Below, in pieces: positions 58,122-64,000 of a stretch of 64,000 bases of DNA. This stretch comes from Rossellomorea sp. SC111 (GTDB taxonomy: Bacteria > Bacillota > Bacilli > Bacillales > Bacillaceae_B): the NCBI RefSeq assembly GCF_024733565.1, contig NZ_JANIOC010000004.1, forward strand, positions 187,640-251,639. The letters are read 5' to 3'. The notes under the pieces are model-generated. The model did not search any database, was not told the DNA's origin, and saw only the letters and a program-made list of their open reading frames with translations. Numbering within the stretch: the first letter of the stretch is position 1; every line of letters begins with the position of its first letter. A program made the translations under genes and the position numbers.

Positions 58122-59883
58122 GAAGATCCCCCTCTCCATTTTTTATGCGTAAGACAATGGTTGTGCCCAGATTCTCTTTGGATGTAATGTGATAGGTGAA
58201 ATGTTCTCCATAATACAACTTCAAACGTCCCAGGACATTTTTAAGCCCGATGCTTCGTCCTTTGCTTTCGAGTACTTGACTGGATTCATGACGACCCAGG
58301 TCACGCTCCAATTCTTCCACAATAGACTCAGGGATCCCGATTCCATTATCCTCAATCATAATCTCCACCCAGTCATCCACTTTCTTCGTCGAAATGCGAA
58401 GAACGGCCTCGGTTTTCTCTATGAAGCTATATTTCACAGAATTCTCCACGAGTGGCTGGATGATAAACTTGATGATCGGAAGCGTAGAGGCTTCAGGATC
58501 TTCCTCAATAGAAACGGAGAGAGAATCTTCATAGCGCAGCTTCAGAATTTCCATAAACCTCCGTATATAGGTCATTTCTTCTCCGAGGGTCACCATGTCC
58601 GATTCCGTATTGAGGGAATATCCCATGATCCTCCCTAAATGGATTGTGACATCGATCACCTCTTTGTTCTTCCCTTGAGCTGCGAGACCACCGATGGTTT
58701 CCAGAGTATTATTGAAGAAATGGGGATTGATTTGCAGGAGCAGCGCCTTGTATTCCGCGTCCCGTCTACGGATATTGGCTTCATATTCCGTTTCGATCAG
58801 GGTGTCGAGGCGGTTGGTCGTCTGGCCGAACACATCCACCACATAGCCGATCTCATCATTTGCTGTCTTAATGGAAGGAATCAATTGCTTCGCTTTCTTA
58901 AATTCTCCCTTTTCAACAAGTTTCATGGCACCGGTCAATTTCCCCAAAGGCTTTACGATAGTAGAAGAAAAAAGATAAGACGCCATGATCGTCAATAAGA
59001 AAATCCATCCACTCGTCAAAAGGAGATTCCTCTGAAGCTCATTAATCTGAGAGAACAGTTCGGACTTGGTAATTTCACTGACCAGTACCCATTCCCCTAC
59101 CTTTGCCTTCTGATAGAAAATCATATACTCTTCTTTCTCGAAAGGGACCTCTATTAATCCCGAGCTGTTCGTCTCTGTCTTGATAGTCTTTAAGCTTTCC
59201 TTTACTACATTCTCCGGTGTATCGACGCTGCCCGTCAGCACATTTCTACCGAGGCTGTCCAGGAGATAGACTCTCCCGTTCTCACCCAGCTTGATCTTGC
59301 TTAAGGCATTCTCAAGAAGGGACGATGGAAAATTCACCTTGATCACCCCGGATAAATCAAGAGTATTGATATCAAAGAGTGGCAGAAGGTAACTGTTCAC
59401 CTGATCCGCCATCAGATCATTATGAGATCGAAGCCAGCGTTGATCGTCTTTATAGAATTCATCGAACCAAATGGTTTTCTCCAGAGGAGGAAGATTCCCG
59501 GCTGTCCCGGTTCCATCGTTCAGGTAAACGGATACGGACATCGACTTGGAATTGTTGATCATCATCGAAGATAACTCCGCCTTTAACTGGTTCTTCATTA
59601 AAAGACGTTCAGCATCCGTTGCCTTCCTTTCATCCTCCTCGGACTTGATCCATTCCTGAGTCGTAGGGTTCACCAGTACCTGCTTTCCTAAATCCTCTGC
59701 CTGCGACGTGATCGAATCAATATACAGGGAATACTGCTCCATCATTTCAATCGTCGAACTCGTCGTACGTTCCTCCATAATGGACGTAAACCAGTTGGGA
59801 ATCAGAATCGACAGAACGAGAAAAGGAAAAGTCAGCAGCAAGGTGAAGATCATAAACAATCGGTTGCGAAGTGAGAAAAACAT
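58096..59883 (-). CDS. Sensor histidine kinase, YesM-like, with Cache domain
   Basis: A 595-residue kinase. Membrane helices at about residues 12-35 and 290-312 enclose a 250-residue extracytoplasmic dCache-like domain (with YLLDSLGRNVLTGSVDTPENV), followed by HAMP (SSTIVKPLGKLTGAMKLVEKGE), His_kinase with phospho-acceptor in ALLLQINPHFFNNTLETIGG and a HATPase domain ending SIGLKNVLGRLKLYYGE. The extracellular domain may contact the membrane-anchored binding protein encoded in the same operon. A 66-base stretch of the external domain is duplicated at 32057-32122. Start after TGGAGGCCAT. Confidence 0.93.
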   Translation of the reverse strand: MFFSLRNRLFMIFTLLLTFPFLVLSILIPNWFTSIMEERTTSSTIEMMEQYSLYIDSITSQAEDLGKQVLVNPTTQEWIKSEEDERKATDAERLLMKNQLKAELSSMMINNSKSMSVSVYLNDGTGTAGNLPPLEKTIWFDEFYKDDQRWLRSHNDLMADQVNSYLLPLFDINTLDLSGVIKVNFPSSLLENALSKIKLGENGRVYLLDSLGRNVLTGSVDTPENVVKESLKTIKTETNSSGLIEVPFEKEEYMIFYQKAKVGEWVLVSEITKSELFSQINELQRNLLLTSGWIFLLTIMASYLFSSTIVKPLGKLTGAMKLVEKGEFKKAKQLIPSIKTANDEIGYVVDVFGQTTNRLDTLIETEYEANIRRRDAEYKALLLQINPHFFNNTLETIGGLAAQGKNKEVIDVTIHLGRIMGYSLNTESDMVTLGEEMTYIRRFMEILKLRYEDSLSVSIEEDPEASTLPIIKFIIQPLVENSVKYSFIEKTEAVLRISTKKVDDWVEIMIEDNGIGIPESIVEELERDLGRHESSQVLESKGRSIGLKNVLGRLKLYYGEHFTYHITSKENLGTTIVLRIKNGEGDLHAESDSGR

Positions 59884-59989
59884 ATGGCCTCCATGGTTAA
59901 TGCAGAATAGGATTCTATTGTTTGAAAAGTGAAACTACTATTCTACTAAATTTACCATAGAATGGGTGGGGTAAAAAGGGAGAAAAATA

Positions 59990-60074
59990 AGCAGAGGGAC
60001 GGTTCTCCTGCTTCCATTTCAACCACCTAACACCTTACCCTCACCAGAAGCATTGGGACGGTTCTACTGCTTCC
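59990..60074. repeat. REP-like repeats, two left halves in tandem
   Basis: 59990-60015: AGCAGAGGGACGG, TTCTCCTGCTTCC. 60046-60074: AGAAGCATTGGGACGG, TTCTACTGCTTCC. Both are in direct orientation, about 55 bases apart. Confidence 0.85.
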
Positions 60075-60105
60075 ATCAGCATCCTTAAACTATGGAAGTA
60101 CAAAA

Positions 60106-60147
60106 GGAAAAAGACCGTCGTGAATGTCTCAATGACGGTCTTTTTCC
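60106..60147. terminator. Strong bidirectional hairpin
   Basis: GGAAAAAGACCGTC at 60106-60119 is the exact complement of GACGGTCTTTTTCC at 60134-60147. It lies 103 bases after the end of the Ltp-repeat gene on the reverse strand and could end that transcript. Confidence 0.75.
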
Positions 60148-60249
60148 TCATGTAATTGTATGTTTCTCTTTTTTTAAAAAGAGTTTCTGCCCTTTAAACG
60201 TTAACATTTTTCTATATTGAGGATCAGACACCCATTCATGTATAAGATT

Positions 60250-60981
60250 TTATTCCTGCAAATGTTGAATAGCGTAATCCGCTTCCTCTTGAGTGAACTG
60301 TTCGCCGTAATCAGAAACGAGTTGGTCCCTTATCGCTTCTGGTGACATGGCCATGGAATCTTGATAACTTTTTGCTTTTTCCAAAGCGTTCTTTTTAAAA
60401 TCGGCTTTCATTGTATCAATCGCATAGTGGGCTTCTTCCGCAGTGAATTGTTCGCCGTTCTCTGAAACAAGCTGATCATAGATGCCTTGCTTTGACATGT
60501 ACATCGTATCAGAGTAAGATTCCGCCTTTTTCAAAGCGTTGTCCTTCCAATCATATTCAAGCTTTCCCATGGCATACGTAGCCGCTTCCTCGGAAAACTT
60601 TTCACCAAACTCTGAAACTAATTGGTTATGAATCGCTGCCTTGGACATATTCATGATCTCAGCGTATGTTTTCGCTTTTGTCAAAGCGGAGGTATGTTCT
60701 GCAGGGACGTCATCTTCCACTTTTGCTTCTTCTTTTTTGGGTTCCTCTGATTTGGGCTGTTCTGTTTTAGGCTCCTCTTTTTTTGGTTCCTCTTTTTTCT
60801 CTTCTGACGCTTTTGGCTCAACCGCCACGGGTTGGGTAGTTTCTGACTTGACTTCCTTTACCTTCGTATCACCCGTCTCAGTATCATTTCCACCAACAGC
60901 TGTTGCAACAATCAGAATCGCAATGACCCAGACCCACCACTTTTTATAGAACGGTTTTTTCTTTTTTGGCGATTCCCCCAC
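60250..60981 (-). CDS. Ltp-repeat (superinfection exclusion-like) membrane protein
   Basis: 243 residues from GTG 60981, nine bases after AAGGGGG; an ATG at 60999 lacks such a site. A basic start and one membrane helix (WWVWVIAILIVATAVGG) are followed by a low-complexity Lys/Glu/Pro stalk (about 50-90) and three tandem Ltp repeats of about 45 residues, each with the pattern AL-KA-SY---M-MSK-AI--QLVSE-GE-FT-EEA-YAI. Ltp of phage TP-J34 blocks phage DNA injection; chromosomal relatives are of unknown role. Here it may be a phage-defence or envelope protein. It is isolated. Confidence 0.85.
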   Translation of the reverse strand: MGESPKKKKPFYKKWWVWVIAILIVATAVGGNDTETGDTKVKEVKSETTQPVAVEPKASEEKKEEPKKEEPKTEQPKSEEPKKEEAKVEDDVPAEHTSALTKAKTYAEIMNMSKAAIHNQLVSEFGEKFSEEAATYAMGKLEYDWKDNALKKAESYSDTMYMSKQGIYDQLVSENGEQFTAEEAHYAIDTMKADFKKNALEKAKSYQDSMAMSPEAIRDQLVSDYGEQFTQEEADYAIQHLQE

Positions 60982-61052
60982 TAGCTGTACCCCCTTCATA
61001 TAGTAAGCTTACATAAGTAGTATATTTTCCTTACTTATTAAACATGCAGGGA

Positions 61053-61075
61053 ACCAAGGGGACAGGTAACTTGGT
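61053..61075. repeat. REP-like repeat, type 2
   Basis: ACCAAGGGGACAGGTAACTTGGT: arms ACCAAG and CTTGGT around GGGACAGG. It lies beyond the terminator of the DUF819 remnant. Confidence 0.8.
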
Positions 61076-61086
61076 GGCGTCAAAAA

Positions 61087-61116
61087 AACACAGCATTCGG
61101 GATCGAATGCTGTGTT
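61087..61116 (-). terminator. Terminator of the DUF819 remnant
   Basis: AACACAGCATTCG and CGAATGCTGTGTT are exact complements; on the reverse strand seven T follow. It survived although most of its gene is lost. Confidence 0.85.
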
Positions 61117-61127
61117 TTACTTTTACT

Positions 61128-61296
61128 TCAGAAAATTTTCTCTGTCGTTCCAATATAATTCCCAATAATATACCCCAACGTCCCCACCATAAGGATCGGC
61201 CATATCAAATCCTTCCATCCTTTCGAAATGGCAATCGCAGCAGCCGTTGTCGGCCCTCCGACATTGGCATTATTGGCTAGAAGGATTTCTTCAAGC
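61128..61296 (-). pseudogene. DUF819 membrane protein, C-terminal remnant
   Basis: The reverse frame reads ILLANNANVGGPTTAAAIAIS, KGWKDLIWPILMVGTLGYIIGNYIG and ends at TTCTGA. This is the C-terminal end of DUF819 proteins (about 380-400 residues when intact), where NxGGPTTAxA is a signature. Only about 50 residues remain. The left part was replaced by a type 1 REP-like repeat through which the frame stays open by chance. Confidence 0.8.
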
Positions 61297-61300
61297 AAAA

Positions 61301-61323
61301 AGGAGCAACAGAACCGTCCCCAC
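61301..61323. repeat. REP-like repeat, type 1, right half
   Basis: GGAGCAACAGAACCGTCCCCACC. It joins the DUF819 remnant to the helicase remnant. Confidence 0.8.
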
Positions 61324-61392
61324 CGGACCATTCCGGTTCTTCGCAATCTTCACTTCCACTTCCGGCCCCTTCTTCGAATCCGGATAGTAAGA
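61324..61392 (-). pseudogene. Short remnant resembling the C-terminus of DnaB helicase
   Basis: The reverse frame reads YYPDSKKGPEVEVKIAKNRN followed by GPVGTV, matching the DnaB C-terminal motif (YYD---E-KN--EIIIAKQRNGP-GTV). The fragment is only about 26 codons long and lies between a type 2 repeat and a type 1 repeat; the GTV codons are part of the repeat core GGGGACGGTT. It may come from a phage or chromosomal replicative helicase. Confidence 0.5.
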
Positions 61393-61393
61393 A

Positions 61394-61415
61394 ACCAAGG
61401 GGACAGGTTCCTTGG
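61394..61415. repeat. REP-like repeat, type 2
   Basis: ACCAAGGGGACAGGTTCCTTGG: arms CCAAGG and CCTTGG around GGACAGGTT. It borders the helicase remnant. Confidence 0.8.
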
Positions 61416-61448
61416 CCCATTCGAACCAACGTACCTGCCCCCCCTGGC

Positions 61449-61634
61449 TCAACCGTTCTCCTTCGTAACACCCCCAACAACCCAATACTTATGAGGGATT
61501 GGCTGCACAATCACCCGGACCTGTTCAGGTTTCACTCCAAGTGTTTCAACAGCAGTTTTAGTGATTCCTGCCACTAAATCCTTTATCTGCTCATCACTCC
61601 GCCCTTCAAGTACCTGTACTTGAATAATTGGCAT
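61449..61634 (-). CDS. 4-oxalocrotonate tautomerase family protein
   Basis: A 61-residue monomer of the 4-OT fold with the catalytic Pro1 (MPIIQVQVLEGRSDEQIKDLV), Arg residues near position 40 (VRVIVQPIPHKYWVVGG) and the usual length of 60-63. Such proteins are hexamers that tautomerise 2-hydroxymuconate or related dienols, or dehalogenate. It follows the TRAP permease gene by 58 bases on the same strand, so the transported acid may be its substrate or a precursor. Start after AAAGAGGTGATGG. Confidence 0.9.
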   Translation of the reverse strand: MPIIQVQVLEGRSDEQIKDLVAGITKTAVETLGVKPEQVRVIVQPIPHKYWVVGGVTKENG

Positions 61635-61692
61635 CGAACCATCACCTCTTTGGTAAAAATTCAGGTGGTGACACAGGCACTACCCTCAGCTG

Positions 61693-62973
61693 TTAGAATC
61701 CTAATAATCTTGGAATGAACAATGTGGTCTGTTTCCAGTAAGTAACGATCAATAGCATTCCAATACCTAATAGGAGCATTGGCATAACCGCTTTGATTAA
61801 GCTTTCAAACCTTACTTCGGCTATTGAGGATACGATGAATAATCCTGTTCCAACCGGTGGTGTCAGGAGACCAATCGTCAGGTTAATACATATGATCACA
61901 CCGAAATGAATCGGGTCGATTTGAAACCCGCTCACCAGCGGCATAAATACCGGCACCAGGATAATCAGCGCAGCAATGCCATCCAACAATGTGCCGATGA
62001 TTAACAAGAAGATATTGACCAACAGCAGAAATACAAACGGATTATCAGAGATGGACAACATTGAATTGGCAATCATTTGCGGAATCTGTTCAAACGCTAT
62101 CAGCCAGCCAAACAAGTTCGCCATTGCGATCAAGAATGTCACCGTAGCTGTTCCAATTACAGTGTTAATCAATATCTTCGGCAAGCTTTTCCACTTCAAT
62201 TCTCTGTAAAAAAACATCCCCACCACAAAAGCAATGACACTCGCTACCGCAGCAGACTCGGTTGCAGTAAAGGCCCCGCTCAGGATCCCGGCAATGATGA
62301 CAAAGGGAACCAAAATAGCCGGCAACACTTTTACAAAGGAATTCCAAATAAGCTCCAAACTTGCTCTTTCACTACGAGGAAAATTATGTTTATAACCTAA
62401 ATAGGCTATCAATCCAATAAAACCGATTCCGAAAATCGTTCCTGGAATGATCCCTGCCATAAATAGCCCGCCAATGGACGTACCCGACAAGGTTCCATAA
62501 ATGATAAAAATCATGCTTGGTGGAATAATCGGCGCAACAATTGAGGATGCAAGCGTCAATGCAGAAGAGAATTCACGGGTGTACCCTTCTTTCTCCATTT
62601 CGGGGACCATGACCTTACTCATCATCGCTGCCTGGGCATTTGCAGAACCCAGGATCGAAGCTAGGAACATATTCGCAATGACTGTAACATAGGCGAGTCC
62701 TCCCCTAACATGTCCGACAAGCACCCTTGCAAAGACAACGAGCTTGTTCGTGATTCCTCCGCTATTCATCAACTCACCGGTAAGCATGAACAAAGGGATC
62801 GCAAGCAATCCGAAATTCTCCATGCCTGAATACAGCCTTTGTGGTGTTGATTCTAGCAGCATTGTATTACCTGTTAGTAAAAAATAGACAACTGTCGTCA
62901 TCCCCAGCACCAAGGCGATAGGAATTCCCATTAATAAAAATACGACAAAAGCCAAGATGACAAGCAACATCAT
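61693..62973 (-). CDS. dctM: TRAP transporter large permease (DctM)
   Basis: A 426-residue protein with about 12 membrane helices: FVVFLLMGIPIALVLGMTTVVYFLLTG at the start, GSANAQAAMMSKVMVPEMEKEGY, APIIPPSMIFIIYG and the C-terminal IDPIHFGVIICINLTIGLLTPPVGTGLFI. It forms the sodium-coupled transport path for organic acids such as C4-dicarboxylates or keto acids. The ATG overlaps the DctQ stop codon by 4 bases. Downstream is the 4-OT gene. Confidence 0.95.
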   Translation of the reverse strand: MMLLVILAFVVFLLMGIPIALVLGMTTVVYFLLTGNTMLLESTPQRLYSGMENFGLLAIPLFMLTGELMNSGGITNKLVVFARVLVGHVRGGLAYVTVIANMFLASILGSANAQAAMMSKVMVPEMEKEGYTREFSSALTLASSIVAPIIPPSMIFIIYGTLSGTSIGGLFMAGIIPGTIFGIGFIGLIAYLGYKHNFPRSERASLELIWNSFVKVLPAILVPFVIIAGILSGAFTATESAAVASVIAFVVGMFFYRELKWKSLPKILINTVIGTATVTFLIAMANLFGWLIAFEQIPQMIANSMLSISDNPFVFLLLVNIFLLIIGTLLDGIAALIILVPVFMPLVSGFQIDPIHFGVIICINLTIGLLTPPVGTGLFIVSSIAEVRFESLIKAVMPMLLLGIGMLLIVTYWKQTTLFIPRLLGF

Positions 62974-63500
62974 TCTTTTTCACTCTCCTTTGCGGCTGCT
63001 TGGAGATTATGGACCATTTCACTTTCAATACGTTGATCCTTTATAATCTCAAGCATATTGCTTAGTAAATGGATCGAAGCAAATAGCAGACCGACCGGCA
63101 GAATCGCATATGGAATCACCATAGGCACCAATATTGCGCTCGATTTTTGGATTGCGACGGTAGGTGAAGTAATCCATGAAAAACAATAGAATAATAGAAT
63201 GGCCATGAACAAGAGCATAAAAATATGTGCTGAAATCGCCACCCATTTATTTACCTTCGCAGGAAGATAATCCGTGATGAGCGTCATGGATGCCTGTGTC
63301 TTATACTTAAGACCAAGGCTCCCTCCTATGAACGTTATGTAGATTAGAAGAAAAACCGAAACTTCCCCTGCCCAGAATAGAGGTTCATTGAACACATATC
63401 TAAAAACCACTGCAGCCGCGACAATGACAGCCATTGCAAACATTAGGATAATAGCCAGTTTCTTTTCGAAACTGGCTACCATATTGCTGATGTATTTCAC
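62970..63500 (-). CDS. dctQ: TRAP transporter small permease (DctQ)
   Basis: A 176-residue protein with four membrane helices and the family pattern AAVVFRYVFNEPLFWAGEVSVFLLIYITFIGGSLGLKYKTQASMTLI (residues 28-75). It pairs with DctM. GTG start after GGAGGGAAATGC. The C-terminal tail is charged and cytoplasmic. It lies 18 bases after DctP and overlaps DctM, so dctPQM is one operon. Confidence 0.93.
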   Translation of the reverse strand: MKYISNMVASFEKKLAIILMFAMAVIVAAAVVFRYVFNEPLFWAGEVSVFLLIYITFIGGSLGLKYKTQASMTLITDYLPAKVNKWVAISAHIFMLLFMAILLFYCFSWITSPTVAIQKSSAILVPMVIPYAILPVGLLFASIHLLSNMLEIIKDQRIESEMVHNLQAAAKESEKE

Positions 63501-63518
63501 GCATTTCCCTCCATTAGG

Positions 63519-64000
63519 TTATTCGCGGAATGTATCGATGAATTCCTGAATCAGTGGATCAGTTGGTCCATACTTTTCATCGAATTGCTTGATATAAGGA
63601 TCGAATAACGTTTGGTCAATTTCATATATTTTCATCCCTGCATCACTAAGAGTCTTTTTGAATTCCTCTTCTTGTCCGGAACGGGTTTTTACTGCATACT
63701 CTGCAGCAGCCTTAATGGATTCATCAATAATCTTTTTATCACTATCAGACATTTTTTCATATTCTTCTTTGTTCATCATGGCAACTGCCGGCCATACCAT
63801 GTGATTCGTCACCGCCCCATACTTGGCAACTTCATAGTATTTATTGGTGATTGTAGCGTCCAGGTCCATATCCATCCCATCGATGACACCAGTCTGGATG
63901 GCAGCGTATACTTCGGGCAAAGGTAATGATTCAGGCGAAGCTCCCATTGATTTGTAAAAATCCTGAAGCGGCGGGCTTGGTGTTACACGGAAGGAAAGAC
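63519..64000 (-). CDS. dctP: TRAP transporter solute-binding protein (DctP), C-terminal part
   Basis: The visible 160 residues read from the window edge as VTPSPPLQDFYKSMGASPE, LPEVYAAIQTGVIDGMDMD, then AVTNHMVWPAVAMMNKEEYEKM and a final helix. These are features of DctP proteins: the R-T-P--P turn that binds the carboxylate of the ligand lies just at the edge, and Y-A-Q-GV-DG is the family motif. The N-terminal half and signal peptide are outside the window. The ligand is an organic acid of unknown identity. Confidence 0.93.
   Translation of the reverse strand, partial: LSFRVTPSPPLQDFYKSMGASPESLPLPEVYAAIQTGVIDGMDMDLDATITNKYYEVAKYGAVTNHMVWPAVAMMNKEEYEKMSDSDKKIIDESIKAAAEYAVKTRSGQEEEFKKTLSDAGMKIYEIDQTLFDPYIKQFDEKYGPTDPLIQEFIDTFRE

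Larger units (their letters stand above)
59884..60249. other. Intergenic region with two repeats and a terminator
   Basis: 366 bases. It contains the kinase operon promoter region, two type 1 half units (59990-60015, 60046-60074) and a terminator-like hairpin (60106-60147). No gene seen. Confidence 0.6.

Overview
The window comes from the chromosome of an endospore-forming, low-to-mid GC Bacillaceae. Support for this is the tricistronic gerA-type germinant receptor, a CsbD stress protein, an RsbR-type STAS protein, purely Gram-positive signal peptides and Shine-Dalgarno sites, a cre site and a purine riboswitch. A staphyloxanthin-type C30 carotenoid cluster together with a FOS-type ABC locus fits pigmented, often marine Bacillus relatives such as Rossellomorea. 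That genus guess is inference, not proof.

Layout. 1-5.3 kb: small enzymes, a methyltransferase plus OmpR-type two-component operon, and small lipoproteins. 5.4-11.5 kb: MFS exporter, divergent SgrR-like regulator, lipoprotein and an orphan pair of Opp-type permeases. 11.5-22.7 kb: accessory genes (VOC, GNAT, SRPBCC, secreted HNH nuclease, two DUF4181 proteins around a PadR/HAAS pair, csbD, adenosine deaminase under an adenine-type riboswitch, an RsbR paralogue) and two broken genes (Lrp, GNAT). 22.9-26.4 kb: gerA-type operon. 26.5-28.1 kb: Lsa-type ABC-F gene with an upstream leader peptide. 28.7-36.3 kb: cupin, a truncated TRAP permease, DUF3231, DesKR-like pair, a collagen-like/beta-helix spore-surface candidate and scattered gene debris. 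36.4-41.0 kb: YfcC transporter, RpiR regulator, M20 deacylase and an enolase-superfamily racemase, probably for N-acyl amino acids. 41.9-47.9 kb: carotenoid genes crtQ, crtN, crtO, crtP and an esterase; crtM is absent. 49-60 kb: fructo-oligosaccharide uptake (SBP, two permeases, GH32, fructokinase) preceded by a translationally coupled histidine kinase, response regulator and membrane-anchored binding protein. 60-64 kb: Ltp-repeat protein, gene debris, 4-oxalocrotonate tautomerase and a DctPQM TRAP transporter that runs off the end.

The strongest unexplained signal is a dispersed family of REP-like inverted repeats with the core GGGGACGGTTCT, present in more than twenty places. Many copies sit 0-10 bases after a stop codon, look like bidirectional intrinsic terminators, and in one case (adenosine deaminase) supply the C-terminus. 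A second type has the core AAGGGGACAGG. Copies of the two types bracket fragments of lost genes (K+ channel, DctM, DUF819, DnaB-like helicase), which suggests that they act as recombination or capture points. No transposase that could mobilise them is in the window.
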